Below are positions 1 to 9,420 of a DNA stretch of 64,000 nt, in pieces (within the stretch, counting starts at the first letter, position 1; every line of letters begins with the position of its first letter). The DNA is from JAHEJV01 sp964653555 (GTDB taxonomy: Bacteria; Myxococcota_A; UBA9160; SMWR01). Where the stretch lies: the NCBI GenBank assembly GCA_964653555.1, contig CAZZFT010000006.1:1-64000 (forward strand), written 5' to 3'. Position numbers and translations under genes: made by a program. The notes below the pieces were generated by a model. That model was not told the origin of the DNA. It did not search any database and worked only from the letters and a program-made list of their open reading frames with translations.

Positions 1-53
1 GCAGCTGATTCGTAATCAGCAGGTCAGCGGTTCGAATCCGCTCGTCGGCTCCA
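1..53 (+). tRNA. tRNA-Thr (anticodon CGT), 5' end outside window
   Basis: The anticodon arm is visible at 4-20: stem GCTGA/TCAGC with loop TTCGTAA, so the anticodon is CGT (reads ACG, Thr). The T-arm follows (stem AGCGG/CCGCT around TTCGAAT), then the acceptor 3' strand and an encoded CCA at 51-53. The 5' half lies before the window. A gene fragment without its N-terminus starts right behind it, which is a common sign of integration or recombination at a tRNA 3' end. Confidence 0.9.
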
Positions 54-70
54 TCACTTAGCTTCCAAAG

Positions 71-678
71 TTGCGAGTTCCGATTCAGCCGCGTAGGCAA
101 TGCGTGGGCGCTCCGCAGTGGCGAGTGGTTCCCCTGGCACCCGCCGTGATCGAGTGGCTCAAGGAGTTCGTGCCCGCCGACGCCTGGCCCGCGATCCTCG
201 AGAAGGTGATGGCGGCGCAGATCCTGGTGATCGGCACCCCGATCTGGCTCGGCGAGAAGTCGTCGGTCTGCACGCAGGTGGTCGAGCGGCTCTACTCCGC
301 GTCGGGGCAGCTCAACGCCGCCGGGCAGTACGCGTCTACGGCCGCGTCGGCGGCTGTCTCATCACCGGCAACGAGGACGGCGTGAAGCACTGCTCGATGA
401 GCGTCCTCTATGCGCTCCAGCACATCGGCTACACGATCCCACCGCAGGCCGACGCCGGCTGGATCGGCGAGGCCGGCCCCGGTCCCTCGTACCTCGACGA
501 GGGCTCCGGCGGCCCCGAGAACGACTTCACCAACCGCAACACCACCTTCATGACCTGGAACCTGATGCACATGGCGCGGATGCTGAAAGACGCCGGCGGC
601 ATCCCCGCCCACGGCAACCAGCGCTCCGAGTGGGACGCCGGCTGCCGCTTCGACTTCCCGAATCCGGACTACCGCTAG
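71..678 (+). pseudogene. Flavodoxin / NADPH-dependent FMN reductase-like, truncated and frameshifted
   Basis: Two reading frames together give a flavodoxin-family oxidoreductase. The first carries WPAILEKV, ILVIGTPIWLGEKSS and the stretch to GQYA. The second resumes at VYGRVGGCLITGNEDG and runs to the stop at 678. The frame changes at about 330, where one extra G would restore a continuous protein, so this is a one-base deletion or a sequencing error. The N-terminal FMN phosphate-binding loop and first strand (about 70 residues) are absent. The sequence before residue WPAIL does not look like family sequence, so the 5' part was lost at the junction with the tRNA. Confidence 0.7.
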
Positions 679-822
679 CGAGCTCCGAGCGGCGGATCGC
701 CAGCCGACCAGTCCGGTGGGGCGAACTTCGCGCGCGGTCGGCGCGGAAGCCGGCGTAGAATGCCTGAGTCCGTCGACGTGCTCGGCGGAGCGGTGCGCGC
801 GTCGCGCAGGAGAGAGCCGACG

Positions 823-1902
823 ATGAGAAGTGCAGCATCCCGCCTCATCGGGTCGACCCACCCGGCTCGTCGGACTTCCGTCGCGTCCACGATGCTGCGG
901 ATCGCGGTGCTGGTGCTTCTATCGACCACTCTGCCGACGCGCGCCGGCGCCCTACCTCCGGGAACCCAGCCTCCGACCCCACAGGAGACCAACGTCTGGA
1001 ATCAGAAGATCGCGCGGCTGCAGGCGAACGCGGCCTCGATGCCGACGGGGGTCGCCGACGCATTGGCGTCCCTGAGCGGTGTCGTGTCGAAGAGCTTTCC
1101 GTGTCCCGAGGGCAGTACCGTGGCCAGCGTCACCGTGAACATCACGACGACGTTGGTCAAGTGGGACTCCAACCTGGCCGCGGCCGACAGTGCGGGAACC
1201 TACTACTGGAACGCAAGCTCCGCGATCGCCGATGGAGCGAAGACCGTGACCGCCGACAACTGGGTGATGCTCGACCCCGAGGTGACGGTCCCCGACGAAG
1301 CCGACCCTCCGTTGGGCCCGCTGGCCGACGAGACGCTGGCCTACCACGAGCTGCTGCACGCGCAGCTCCTCATCACCGAGATGGACACCGCAGCGTGGCA
1401 GCAGAAGGCATGCAACTGTCAGTTCGACGACGAGGCGTCGGATGAGGACCATTCGGAGATCTACCCGGCCACGGACGGCTACATCGAGAACCGGGCGCCG
1501 GCGGTCGACACCAGCGTCGTCCGCCCCCCGGCACAGACTGCGGACGGTGACGGCAACTTCGACATCGAGCTCGGTGCGACGACCAAGACGACGTGGAAGT
1601 TCGATATCCTCGAGCCGTCGGCGGGCAGCAACGTCGACATCGACAGCATCGACGTCACGGTGGTGGACGGGAAGTTCCACGTCACCGGCAAGCTTCTGGA
1701 CAAGACGAAGAAGGGAAAGTTCTTCATCCGCATCGACCCGCCGGACGTGTGGGTCTTCGGCGGGATCGAGAACGCCCTCGTCGTCCTGCCCGCCGCGGCC
1801 GTCCCGACCCTTTCGCTCTGGGGCCTCGCCGCGCTCACCGCGCTGCTGCTCGCGGGAGCCGCCGCGTTGATCCGCCGTCGACACCGCCCGCGAGCGGCGT
1901 GA
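823..1902 (+). CDS. Secreted HExxH-motif protein with IPTL-CTERM sorting tail
   Basis: A 359-residue protein. The start at 823 is chosen because AGGAGAG lies 7 bases upstream; an ATG at 892 (MLRIAVLVLL) is the alternative and sits just before the hydrophobic signal segment. An HELLH sequence at residues 175-179 matches the zinc-protease HExxH pattern, but no wider family is recognised, so protease activity is inference. The C-terminus (from residue 327) has VPTLSLWGL, a hydrophobic helix and an RRR cluster, the layout of the IPTL-CTERM sorting signal handled by exosortase-like enzymes. A TAGAATG box at 754 is a candidate -10 element. Confidence 0.75.
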   Translation: MRSAASRLIGSTHPARRTSVASTMLRIAVLVLLSTTLPTRAGALPPGTQPPTPQETNVWNQKIARLQANAASMPTGVADALASLSGVVSKSFPCPEGSTVASVTVNITTTLVKWDSNLAAADSAGTYYWNASSAIADGAKTVTADNWVMLDPEVTVPDEADPPLGPLADETLAYHELLHAQLLITEMDTAAWQQKACNCQFDDEASDEDHSEIYPATDGYIENRAPAVDTSVVRPPAQTADGDGNFDIELGATTKTTWKFDILEPSAGSNVDIDSIDVTVVDGKFHVTGKLLDKTKKGKFFIRIDPPDVWVFGGIENALVVLPAAAVPTLSLWGLAALTALLLAGAAALIRRRHRPRAA

Positions 1903-2406
1903 TGGCGTCTCCAACGGGAGTCGAATCCAAATGACGAAAATCACGATCACTAGCCGCGTCGCCTAGTTATGCGATCCCGCAATGGTTACATTCCCTCCGG
2001 GTTGCACCCGATGCGGCTGAATTCAGTTGAATCGCGCGCTCCGTCACACCACAAGTCACACCACCCGAGGTCCTATAGCGGGCGAATTGCACCCAGGACA
2101 CATCTTCAAACCGACGCGCCCGAGACGAGTCCGGTGCCGTTGCCGTCCTGCCATCGCCCAGGGATGGAAGGGATCTCGACTCGGGGGCAGAGACTCTCTG
2201 GGCGCTCCCACCCGCACCGAGCCGAGGGCCTATTCCCGGCAACTCCGCCGTGAAACCGCCGCTGGCGCGACCGGATCTCCGCCTCCCTCCCGGTGCGGCC
2301 GTCGCCCTCGGGCGGCGGTGGAGTTAGGACCGCATGGCGCAATTTCCGATTGACGTCAACAGATCAGGGGAAGAGACTCGCCCAATACTCTTGGGAAGGG
2401 GTAGAG
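1903..2406. other. Intergenic stretch, no gene seen
   Basis: About 500 bases without a convincing reading frame in either direction. No repeat, tRNA or clear terminator was recognised. The last 15 bases contain GAAGGGG, used as ribosome binding site by the gene at 2407. Confidence 0.4.
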
Positions 2407-2844
2407 ATGCGCTCATTATCGTCTTACTCCCCCCGCCGCGAACGTGTTGCCTCACAACCCGTGGCGATCCGCCCTCGTGGTCGTCCGGCACGCGGCAGCC
2501 GTGCCGCACTCGTATCGCTCGCTGTCGGTTTTTGCAGCATTGCACTCGCCGCGACGCGCGCGGACGCTCTTCCGATCGTGTTCGATCTGCGGGGCGCCGA
2601 AGGTCTTGCCATCGACAATGCGCTGTCTGGCGTCTCGATCACCGTTGGCGGACTGACGGCGACATTCACCCACAACGATCCCGGCGCGGGACGATTCAAT
2701 CAGACCCTGAGCGCCTTCGGCCTGAACGCTGCGGCCTCGGGCGACGTCACCGACCAGCTCGACTCCAGCTGGCGCAGGAGATCCTCACCAGATTCGGGAG
2801 ATACTCCGCTCCAAGGGGGAAGCTCCAGTGGAGAAATTGGGTAG
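2407..2844 (+). pseudogene. N-terminal part of a secreted PEP-CTERM-type protein, truncated
   Basis: The start at 2407 is preceded by AAGGGG at suitable spacing. There is a basic N-terminus, a signal segment ending near TRADALP, and then a beta-rich stretch (IVFDLRGAEGLAIDN... GDVTDQLDS) of the type found in PEP-CTERM exported proteins. Sequence character changes abruptly after about 2765: the rest reads SWRRRSSPDSGD and stops, with no sorting tail. The protein is therefore cut at a junction rather than ending naturally. Confidence 0.5.
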
Positions 2845-2978
2845 AGATGGTCGGGATGTTCGTGGGCTACCTGATTGATGAGGACCGACGATTCGTCGGC
2901 GTCCCCAGCCTGGACAGCTACAGGGGCCAGAGGGAGATTCGAGAGCAGTTCGCGGCGGTCTGGAAGGCAGCACGCTAA
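2766..2978 (+). pseudogene. C-terminal fragment of an unrecognised protein
   Basis: From about 2766 a different frame reads plausible protein (LAQEILTRFGRYS... MVGMFVGYLIDEDRRFVGV... FAAVWKAAR) to a stop at 2978. It has no start of its own and follows directly on the broken exported protein, so it looks like the tail of a second gene joined at 2765. Family unknown. Confidence 0.3.
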
Positions 2979-3353
2979 CCCGGCACTGAAATCTCTGCGT
3001 CTTCTATCCCAGAGATCCCCGACAGCCCGCGCTCTTGGCCGACTTGGAGAACGCCAGGAGTGCAGCCGGAGTTCGGAGCGAATCCGGGACTCGTAGGCCG
3101 CTGAGATATCGGTGAACAATGATGGAGCGGGCGGGAATCGAACCCGGCGCGCCGCCGGGGCGCTCGTCTCCGCTCGCCGGGTCGCCGAGTCCGGGCTCGG
3201 GACCCGAGTCCCTCCGACGGCGCTGCCGTGACGCCGGATCCGGTCTCTCCCGGCAGACCCGTAGTCGCGGGACCCACGCTGGCGCCGGCTGCAGCCGATG
3301 AATCGCCCTGCGCACGGTCGGCCGGTAGGACCGTCACACGGGGCCCCGGCTGC
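2979..3353. other. Gene-free stretch with a possible tRNA 3'-end remnant
   Basis: No supported gene. On the minus strand 3122-3147 resembles a tRNA T-arm plus acceptor end (loop TTCGATT, stem four of five pairs, CTCCA at the end) without the rest of a tRNA. It may be a recombination scar or chance. Confidence 0.3.
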
Positions 3354-3609
3354 TCATCTCCGGAGGTCCTTCTCGCCCGGCTCGCCGACGTGGCTGACCG
3401 GGAGCGGCGGGTTGCCGCACCATGCAGTTTGTGGACGGCGGGTCGCCGTACCAGCGGGCCCCGGCCTCGTGCGTCTCGAAGCGCCGCTGCACCTCGAGGA
3501 TCGCTGCCAGGCGCCAGCGCGGCTCGTCACGGCCGTAGCGGCCCAGGATTGTGAAGTACGCGACCAGGTCGCCGACCTAAAGCCGCGGCGCGAAGCGGCG
3601 GTTGCAGCA
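3354..3609 (-). pseudogene. Degenerate conserved-protein fragment (RFAPRL / NPPLPV type)
   Basis: Downstream of and partly inside the end of the FG-GAP gene, the same frame continues as CCNRRFAPRL, stop, VGDLVAYFTILGRYG, WRLAAILEVQRRFETHEA, NCMV. After a one-base shift it continues GNPPLPVSHVGEP to a stop at 3354. The pieces are colinear and recall a small conserved bacterial family (possibly the nucleotide-modification-associated proteins; recalled, not checked). One nonsense codon (TAG where Lys fits) and one frameshift mark it as dead, and its N-terminus is missing. Confidence 0.4.
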
Positions 3610-6397
3610 CAGCGCGGAGACATCGCGCCGCCGGGCGCGTGCGAGCGCGGCCAGGAGCGCGATTCCGCTCGCGAGCGAGAGCACGGCGTCCGGCTCGGGC
3701 AGCAGCCGGATGTCGGCCTCCGTCGCCTGTGCGTTCACGCGCCGCCACGGACCGTGCGCCGGATGCGCGGACAACGGCCCCGTCGCGGCGGCGTGTAGCA
3801 CGCGCGCGCGCCAGCGATAGAGCGTGTTCGACGAGAGCCCCGAGAGCGTCTGCGAGACGAGCACCTCCGGGTTCGCCCCGGTCACCGTCAGCCAGCCCGG
3901 CGAGAGCAGCGTCGTGCAGCTCGCGTCGCCGAACGGCACCGCGGGCGGACACGCTTCCAGCTCGAGCCTCACGCGGCCCGTTCCGTCGGGATGGCTGGCG
4001 AGCAGCTCGACCGCGAAGGCGGTCGGATTCGACGACGTCCCCCATGGCTGCACCGGGACGCCGCTGCCGTCGCCGCGCCGCTGACGCGTGCCCAGCGGGC
4101 GACCCTCCGTGTTGCCCAGGAAGACGAACGCCGCGCCCTCGTCCGTCTGTCCATTGTCATCGTAGTAGCTCGCGCCCATGACTACGTCGGCGAAGCCGTC
4201 GCCGTTCACGTCTCCCGCGCCGGCCACAGGCATGGCAATGAAGGCGAACGGCGTGATACCCAAGCCCGCCGCCTCGAACTGGTTCGTCTCGAGCTGGGCC
4301 GCGGCGGTCGCAGGATTCCCCGAGGCGATCCCGGACGCTCCGCCGAGGAACACGAAGGCGGCTCCCTCGTCGGTCTGCCCGGAGTCGTAGAACGGCGCAC
4401 TGACGATCAGGTCGGCGTAGCCGTCTCCGTCGACATCGCCCGCTCCCGCAACGCCCCATCCGAACAAGGCGTCTGCCTGGTCCGACACGAGCTGGGCCGC
4501 CGCGGTCGCCGCGCTGCCACTCGCGATCCCCGACGCGCCTCCCAGGTAGATGAACGCCGACCCTTCGTTCGCATGGGCCGCGTCGTACCCGGGAGCACCG
4601 ACGAGGACGTCCGCGTAGCCGTCGCCATTCACGTCTCCGGCGCCGGCGACGCCGAACCCGAAGATCCCGCCCGCCTGGTTCGACTCGAGCTGAGTCGCGG
4701 CACTTGCCGGGCTGCCGCTTGCGATGCCGGACGCACTCCCGAGGAACACGAACGCCGCGCCCTCCAGAGTCTCACCGTCACTGTAGCCGGGGGCACCGAT
4801 GATCACGTCCGCAAAGCCGTCGCCATTGACGTCGCCGGCGGCGGCGGGAGCCCCGAACTCCGCGCCGGCCTGGGCCCCTCGCAGCTGCGCGGCCGCCGTC
4901 CCGGGGTTGCCATCCGCGATCCCCGACGCGCTCCCGAGGAACAGGAACACCGCTCCCTCGTCCACGAGGGGCGCGTCGTACTCGGTCGCGGCGACCATCA
5001 CGTCGGCATAGCCGTCTCCGTTCACGTCGCCGACGCCCGCCACGCGGTTACCGAAGGAGGGGGAAAAGCCGGGATCGCCGTCCGTCCAGGCTTGATCCGA
5101 CTCGAGCTGCGCAGCGGCCGAGGCCGGGCTCCCACTCGCGACCCCAGACGCGCTGCCGAGGAACACGAACGCCGCTCCTTCGCCGGCCTGCCCCGCGTCG
5201 TAGNNNNNNNNNNNNNNNNNNNNNNNNNNNNNNNNNNNNNNNNNNNNNNNNNNNNNNNNNNNNNNNNNNNNNNNNNNNNNNNNNNNNNNNNNNNNNNNNN
5301 NNNGACTCGAGGACGGCCGCCGCCGTCGACGGATCCGCGCTCGCGACGCCCGACGGCCCGCCAAGGAAGACGAAGGCGGCTCCCTCGCCCGACTGACTGT
5401 TCGAGTAGCTGGGAGCGCCCACGATCACGTCGGCGTAGCCGTCGCCGTTCACGTCCCCGGCCGAGGCGACGCTCGAACCGAAGCTCGTGAAGCCCTGGTT
5501 CGACTCGACGATCGCGTCCGCGCTCGCCTCGCTGCCGCTCGCGATCCCGCTCGGGCCCCCCAGGAAGACGAACGCCGCCCCCTCGAACGTCTGGCCGTTC
5601 GAGTAGAGGGGAGCGCCGATGATCACATCGGCGTAGCCATCGCCGTTCACGTCGCCGGCGGAGGCGACGCCGTAGCCCAGGCCGTCGAAACCGGTTCCGA
5701 GTATCTGCGCGTCGGCGGTCGCGGTGAGGATCGGGTCGATCGCCACCGGGTACCGCGCCCCGGCGTCGTCGACCACGATCCGGATGCGAGTCGGGTCCGG
5801 CACCTCGAGCACCGCCGCGAGCTCGCGACCGCTCGCATCGCGCGCCGACACCTGGCTGTAGGAGAGGAAGCGGCCCGTCTCGCTACGCAGCTGGAGGGTG
5901 TCGCCGAGTGCGCGCGCGGTGGCCTTCTCGAGCGCGAGCTCGAGCACGAGGCGCCCGCGGCCCGGGGCAGCCTTCGCGAGCTCGAAGCCCTGCTCGAGGC
6001 CCTCGGGAGAGTTGCGATACCACTCGACGAGCCCGGCCGCGCGGCGCACCTCGACGCGCGCCTGCTCGCTCGAGACCGTTCCCGGTCCGGGGGCGCGCAG
6101 CTTCCCGGGGCGGCCCACGCCGACCCACGAGAGCGTTACGAGCTCGGGGCTGCCAGGCGCCGTGCGGTCGCGCACGCGCAGGCCCCGGGGGCCGAAGACG
6201 CTCCGCAGGTTCTGCGTCCGGTTCGGCGCCTGGAGGCCCTCCGGCCCGGGGCTGGCCCAGTACTCGCGCTCGGCGATCCAGCGCTGGGCGCGCGCCAACC
6301 CGTCTCCGCTCCCATCGGCGGGGACCGCGGGCCGCGCCGGCGCCGCCAGCAGCCAGGGAGCCGATACAGCCAGAACCCAAAGCCAGCGAAGCAGCAC
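3577..6397 (-). CDS. FG-GAP (integrin-type) repeat surface protein, interrupted by the scaffold gap
   Basis: One protein spans both sides of the 100-N gap. It has a signal peptide (LLRWLWVLAVSAPWLLAAPA), an N-terminal region of about 200 residues, then FG-GAP blades of the form GDVNGDGYADVIIGAP. Two complete blades lie before the gap and five after it, with one probably inside it. The DxDGDGxxD loops are the Ca2+-binding sites of these beta-propellers. The C-terminus has LPEPDAVLSLASG, a hydrophobic helix and RARRR, a PEP-CTERM-like sorting tail. GTG at 6397 has GGAG six bases upstream; TTG at 6415 is an alternative. The last ten residues before the stop probably belong to a fused foreign fragment. 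Confidence 0.75.
5204..5303. other. Scaffold gap of 100 N
   Basis: Exactly 100 undetermined bases, the conventional filler for a gap of unknown size. It lies inside the FG-GAP repeat gene, where near-identical blades would be expected to break a short-read assembly. The two halves are in different frames across the gap, so the true length is not 100. Confidence 0.95.
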
Positions 6398-6608
6398 AAG
6401 TGACTCCGCGCCCAAGGCATCCAGCAGCTCCTTTGTACACGCCGCCCACTCGGTGCGTCAAGCGGCATCTTCGGCGCACCCCTTTTGTAGTCGTCTAGAG
6501 ATCTTTAGAGACATGTTAGGGTTAGTCTTTGGCGAGGCAGGCGTCGGAAATGTCCCATATAGGGTCCGATCTTTAGACTCGGCTATAACAGTCGGGCGTA
6601 GCTCGTCG
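6398..6608. other. Intergenic, AT-richer, with a short direct repeat
   Basis: The upstream region of the FG-GAP gene is less GC-rich than its surroundings and carries GATCTTTAGA twice, at 6500 and 6568. AAGGAG at about 6430 on the minus strand may serve a more upstream start of the FG-GAP gene. No RNA gene recognised. Confidence 0.3.
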
Positions 6609-7103
6609 CTACCTCTGCTTGGAACGCTCGATCCGACCCATCGCCGTGCGCCCGTGATCCGCGAGGTCGGTGCGCAGTCTGTTCACGGTCTCGCGCAGTC
6701 TCGCCTCGATCTCACCGATCGTGCTCAGCCCGACCAGCTCCGGCGCCGCGCGGGTCGGCAGGGCGTCCAGCGCCGCAGCGATCGGGCTCGTCACCGCGAG
6801 CAGGGCCTCCGTGAATTCCCCGCTCGCGATCAGGTCGCCTCGCGCCTGCGCGAGATCCAGCTCGGCCCGCTCCCGTCGCACCCGGTCGAGGCGAGCGCGC
6901 TCGGTCGAGGCGCTGATCGCGTCGGCGTCGAAGATTGCCCCGAGCGCCGCGCGCGGAGGGAAGCGGCGGATCTTCCCGTCCTCGGCGGTTGGATCGACGC
7001 CCCCCTCGGCGAGCCGTTGCTTGATCCAGCGGCGGTCGCGGCCGGTCAGCTCGTGAAGCTGGGAGATCGACAGCGAGGAGAGGTCAGGGCTGACGGTCGC
7101 CAT
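6609..7103 (-). CDS. Phage terminase small subunit-like (Nu1 / DUF1441 type), orphan
   Basis: A 164-residue protein starting MATVSPDLSSLSISQLHELTG. The N-terminal 60 residues look like the winged-helix DNA-recognition part of Nu1-type small terminases (ISQLHELTGRDRRWIKQRL). A helical middle follows (RARLDRVRRERAELDLAQARGDLI) and then the conserved FTEALLAVTSPIAAALDALP segment. Such proteins recognise packaging sites on phage DNA. No large terminase, portal or capsid gene is next to it, so it is either a prophage remnant or joined here by rearrangement. The frame continues upstream of 7103 but that part does not look coded. Confidence 0.65.
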   Translation of the reverse strand: MATVSPDLSSLSISQLHELTGRDRRWIKQRLAEGGVDPTAEDGKIRRFPPRAALGAIFDADAISASTERARLDRVRRERAELDLAQARGDLIASGEFTEALLAVTSPIAAALDALPTRAAPELVGLSTIGEIEARLRETVNRLRTDLADHGRTAMGRIERSKQR

Positions 7104-7122
7104 GGGTCTCGACGCCAGCCCG

Positions 7123-7297
7123 TAGCGCCACGTCGAACTTCCTGTCGACGTACTCACCGCGCTCGAAGGGATCGTCGCCGCCGCCAGCCCCGTCTCGGTC
7201 GCACACGTGACCGACCCTGCTTTGCCCGGCGGACGAGTCGACCTCGGCGGCGCCGACGCCGTGGTCGTGGTCGCCGGGTTCACCGGCGCCCGCGCGC
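7123..7297 (+). pseudogene. Fragment resembling the C-terminal domain of a GH3 beta-glucosidase
   Basis: The plus frame reads VLTALEGIVAAASPVSVAHV and then GGADAVVVVAGFTGA. This resembles the GH3 C-domain pattern of 'plxGI' followed by 'ADvvvvvaG'. A stop lies just upstream and unrelated residues follow, so only about 55 residues remain. This is family resemblance by eye, not a search result. Confidence 0.35.
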
Positions 7298-7382
7298 TCA
7301 CCAACCTCGCTCTACGGTGCGAATCGAACTTTCGCGAGGTTGCAGGGTCGGAGGGAGTCACAGCGGTGATGCCGATCCGCGT

Positions 7383-7919
7383 CTAGCTCGTCGAAGAGCT
7401 GTCCTCGGCGACCGCCCGGCACGGGTCGACCACGTCGGTCGCGAGAATCGCGAGGGCGGCGCCGAACTGGACGATGCGCGCCGCGAGCGACGCGCCTCCC
7501 GTGGCGACGATCAGCGCCACGGACGCGACGAGCTGGAGAGCGGCCAGGCACTTCTCCCAGACGGACATCGAGTCCACCATGATGCCCACGATCTTCGTGA
7601 CGTTGGTCGTTCCGCGAAGGCCGCGCAGCACCCTGAGGATCACCTCGGGGTACTTCTCCTGGTCGACGAGCCGCTTCATCTCCCTCGCAGCCTTCAGGTT
7701 GAAGAGCCTGACGAAGCCACCGGTCACGCCCCTCAGCTTCGGCGCGAGCTTCGCCTTCGCGATCGGGGGGTACACGCCCTCGGCGGCGGCGGCGAGGAAG
7801 AGGACGTCGATGGCGACGAAGACGGCCTTCGGCCATACCTCGGCGCGTCCCGACGCCAGCGGCGCGCGGTCGAGATCCCGGGGGATGGCGAGCACGGTCT
7901 CGCTGTTCACGGTGTGCAC
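7383..7919 (-). CDS. Hypothetical membrane-associated protein, N-terminus cut by repeat copy 1
   Basis: An unrecognised protein of about 178 residues. A hydrophobic pair of segments lies near the C-terminus (LVASVALIVATGGASLAARI, VQFGAALAILATDVV). The upstream part is amphipathic and helical with many Lys/Arg. The frame is open past the GTG at 7919 (DYRVTRTSDAFV) up to the edge of the dispersed repeat at 7951. The real start is therefore probably missing and the GTG may be only an internal codon. Confidence 0.5.
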   Translation of the reverse strand: MHTVNSETVLAIPRDLDRAPLASGRAEVWPKAVFVAIDVLFLAAAAEGVYPPIAKAKLAPKLRGVTGGFVRLFNLKAAREMKRLVDQEKYPEVILRVLRGLRGTTNVTKIVGIMVDSMSVWEKCLAALQLVASVALIVATGGASLAARIVQFGAALAILATDVVDPCRAVAEDSSSTS

Positions 7920-7951
7920 GAACGCATCGCTCGTCCGCGTGACGCGATAGT

Positions 7952-8027
7952 CCGCCGCGGGGCAGCACGGTTGACATAACCCTGCTTCTGGGCCCTGGCG
8001 CGAATCCAGAGCTTATACTGCCTATCC
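7952..8027 (+). repeat. Dispersed repeat, type A, copy 1 (76 bp)
   Basis: Begins CCGCCGCGGGGCAGCACGG, contains TTGACATAACCCTGCTTCT and ends GCTTATACTGCCTATCC. It differs from copy 2 at three positions. It separates a minus-strand gene that has lost its start (left) from a minus-strand gene whose last codons and stop lie inside the repeat (right). Confidence 0.85.
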
Positions 8028-8762
8028 TCCCCAGCCGGCGCGTACGGCGAGGTCGTAGCTCGACAAGGCCTTGTCGATTCGCTCCCGCTTGTCGGAAAAA
8101 TCCTTGAACAGCAGGTAGCGCGTTCTCGGGAAGTAGCGAAAACGAACGACGGGCTTCAGGACGAGGCGCAGCAGGACAGGACAGGTGAAGTTGCGAATCT
8201 CGTCTTCCACTCGTGGAGCGACCGTCCGCTCCTGCTCCCAGCGCAGCGATGCTTCGAAGACTTGGCGCTTCTCCGCACCATTCAACTGCCGTCCTCGAGC
8301 CGCGGCCTCGTGGACCTTGTTGAGAGGTTCGAGCAGCTCGGGCGCGATGAACTTGCAGGCATCTCGGTGCCGGCCGAGCTCTTTCGAGAAGTAGTAGTTC
8401 GTGAAGGTGTCGATGAAGACCATTCGATTGGCTGCTCGGAATCCCTCGCAGAAGTCATTCAGCATCGCCAGCCGCAGCGCCCGCTCGCTGCGGCGATAGA
8501 GGTAGCGGTAGGAGATCAGCTTCCCGAGCGTTCCGGCGACTTCGAATAAGCCGTAGGCCCACAGCGCTCCGTGGAGTGCGACCTGCGGAAACGCGTGGTT
8601 TTCGTTCGAATCGAGATAGATCGAGTGGAGCAGCCTCGCGCGCTCGGGGATGTCCTGCGAATCCCCAGCAAGCTCGATCGCCCTCGACCGGATTCGGTCG
8701 TAGGCCTGCGCGACTTCCCGGCTGTCGCTGCGGAGCGGGTCCATGGATGCCATATCGACCAT
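8022..8762 (-). CDS. Conserved hypothetical protein, C-terminus ends in repeat copy 1
   Basis: A 246-residue protein. The start at 8762 (MVDMASMDPLRS) has GGAGAG about ten bases upstream; ATG 8744 is an alternative. It is rich in aromatic and basic residues (LISYRYLYRRSERALRLAML, FIDTFTNYYFSKELGRH), with a compact helical look and no signal peptide. I do not recognise the family. The final residues RAGWGG and the stop codon overlap the dispersed repeat, so the natural C-terminus may have been replaced. Confidence 0.55.
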   Translation of the reverse strand: MVDMASMDPLRSDSREVAQAYDRIRSRAIELAGDSQDIPERARLLHSIYLDSNENHAFPQVALHGALWAYGLFEVAGTLGKLISYRYLYRRSERALRLAMLNDFCEGFRAANRMVFIDTFTNYYFSKELGRHRDACKFIAPELLEPLNKVHEAAARGRQLNGAEKRQVFEASLRWEQERTVAPRVEDEIRNFTCPVLLRLVLKPVVRFRYFPRTRYLLFKDFSDKRERIDKALSSYDLAVRAGWGG

Positions 8763-9288
8763 TTTGAGGGGTCTCTCCACTGGAAATCGGCTCGGCCGCT
8801 CCTGAAATGCTTCCACGAAATCAACTCGCATTCCCGTCTCCGCACAAGAGGCGCCGGTTCGCGGCCGCGTTTTAGTCAGCTCGCGAATGGATGCCAAGAC
8901 CGGGTCGAGCGGCGAATGAGCGCGCAGTCGCCGATCCCTCGCGTCCGCTCGAGGGCGGGAGAAGAACCGAACGAGCTCTATCCGGAGACCGTGGAGTACG
9001 GGCTCCCCAGCGAGCGAGCACTGAAGCCACACCTCGCAGCGCCAGGTCGCCCCCACGCTGAGGGCACCGTCTGCCGTCCCGTTTGCGCCGCATCCCCCAT
9101 TTTGCGTTGCTCGGCACGGAAACGTCGTGCGATGGGGGACGGAGATCCAGGAGCGCCCGGCCGTCCAGCGCGGCCGGCGGGTCAACAAGGCCTGGGGCCC
9201 CGAGGAGGAGCGCGTTCCCGAGCGCCACGACGCCAGCGATCTGGACCCGAGGCGGGCCGGGTCCGACGGATGAGAGAGGCGGGAATCG
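8763..9288. other. Gene-free stretch upstream of the sigma-54 promoter region
   Basis: About 500 bases with long but low-complexity GC-driven frames in several phases and none resembling a known family. The last part leads into the dyad cluster at 9289. Confidence 0.35.
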
Positions 9289-9377
9289 GGTCGCCACCGA
9301 CGATGCGGTCGCCACCGACGGTGGCCGAAACGGAAATCGATTCCCAGATCTGGGAACGACCGTTCCACCGTCGGTGT
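9289..9377. promoter_or_regulatory. Cluster of dyad-symmetric sites upstream of a sigma-54 promoter
   Basis: Within 90 bases: GGTCGCCACCGACG twice (9289 and 9307); GCCACCGACGGTGGC (9311-9325, perfect around its centre); the 16-bp palindrome TTCCCAGATCTGGGAA (9341-9356); GGAACG-AC-CGTTCC (9353-9366); and CACCGTCGGTG (9367-9377). They lie about 70-160 bases upstream of the predicted transcription start, the usual place for sites of a sigma-54 enhancer-binding activator. The identity of the activator is not shown. Confidence 0.6.
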
Positions 9378-9420
9378 CCCGACTGCCCCCAAGTAGGCGA
9401 TTCTGCTGGAGCCCTCCGAC

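Noticed and set aside
3122..3147. tRNA gene on the minus strand
   Set aside because: Only a T-arm-like piece and acceptor end are present; the T-stem has a mismatch and no D-arm or anticodon arm exists.
3991..5490. Long plus-strand frame opposite the FG-GAP gene
   Set aside because: A shadow of the GC-rich repeats; the real protein with FG-GAP blades is on the minus strand.
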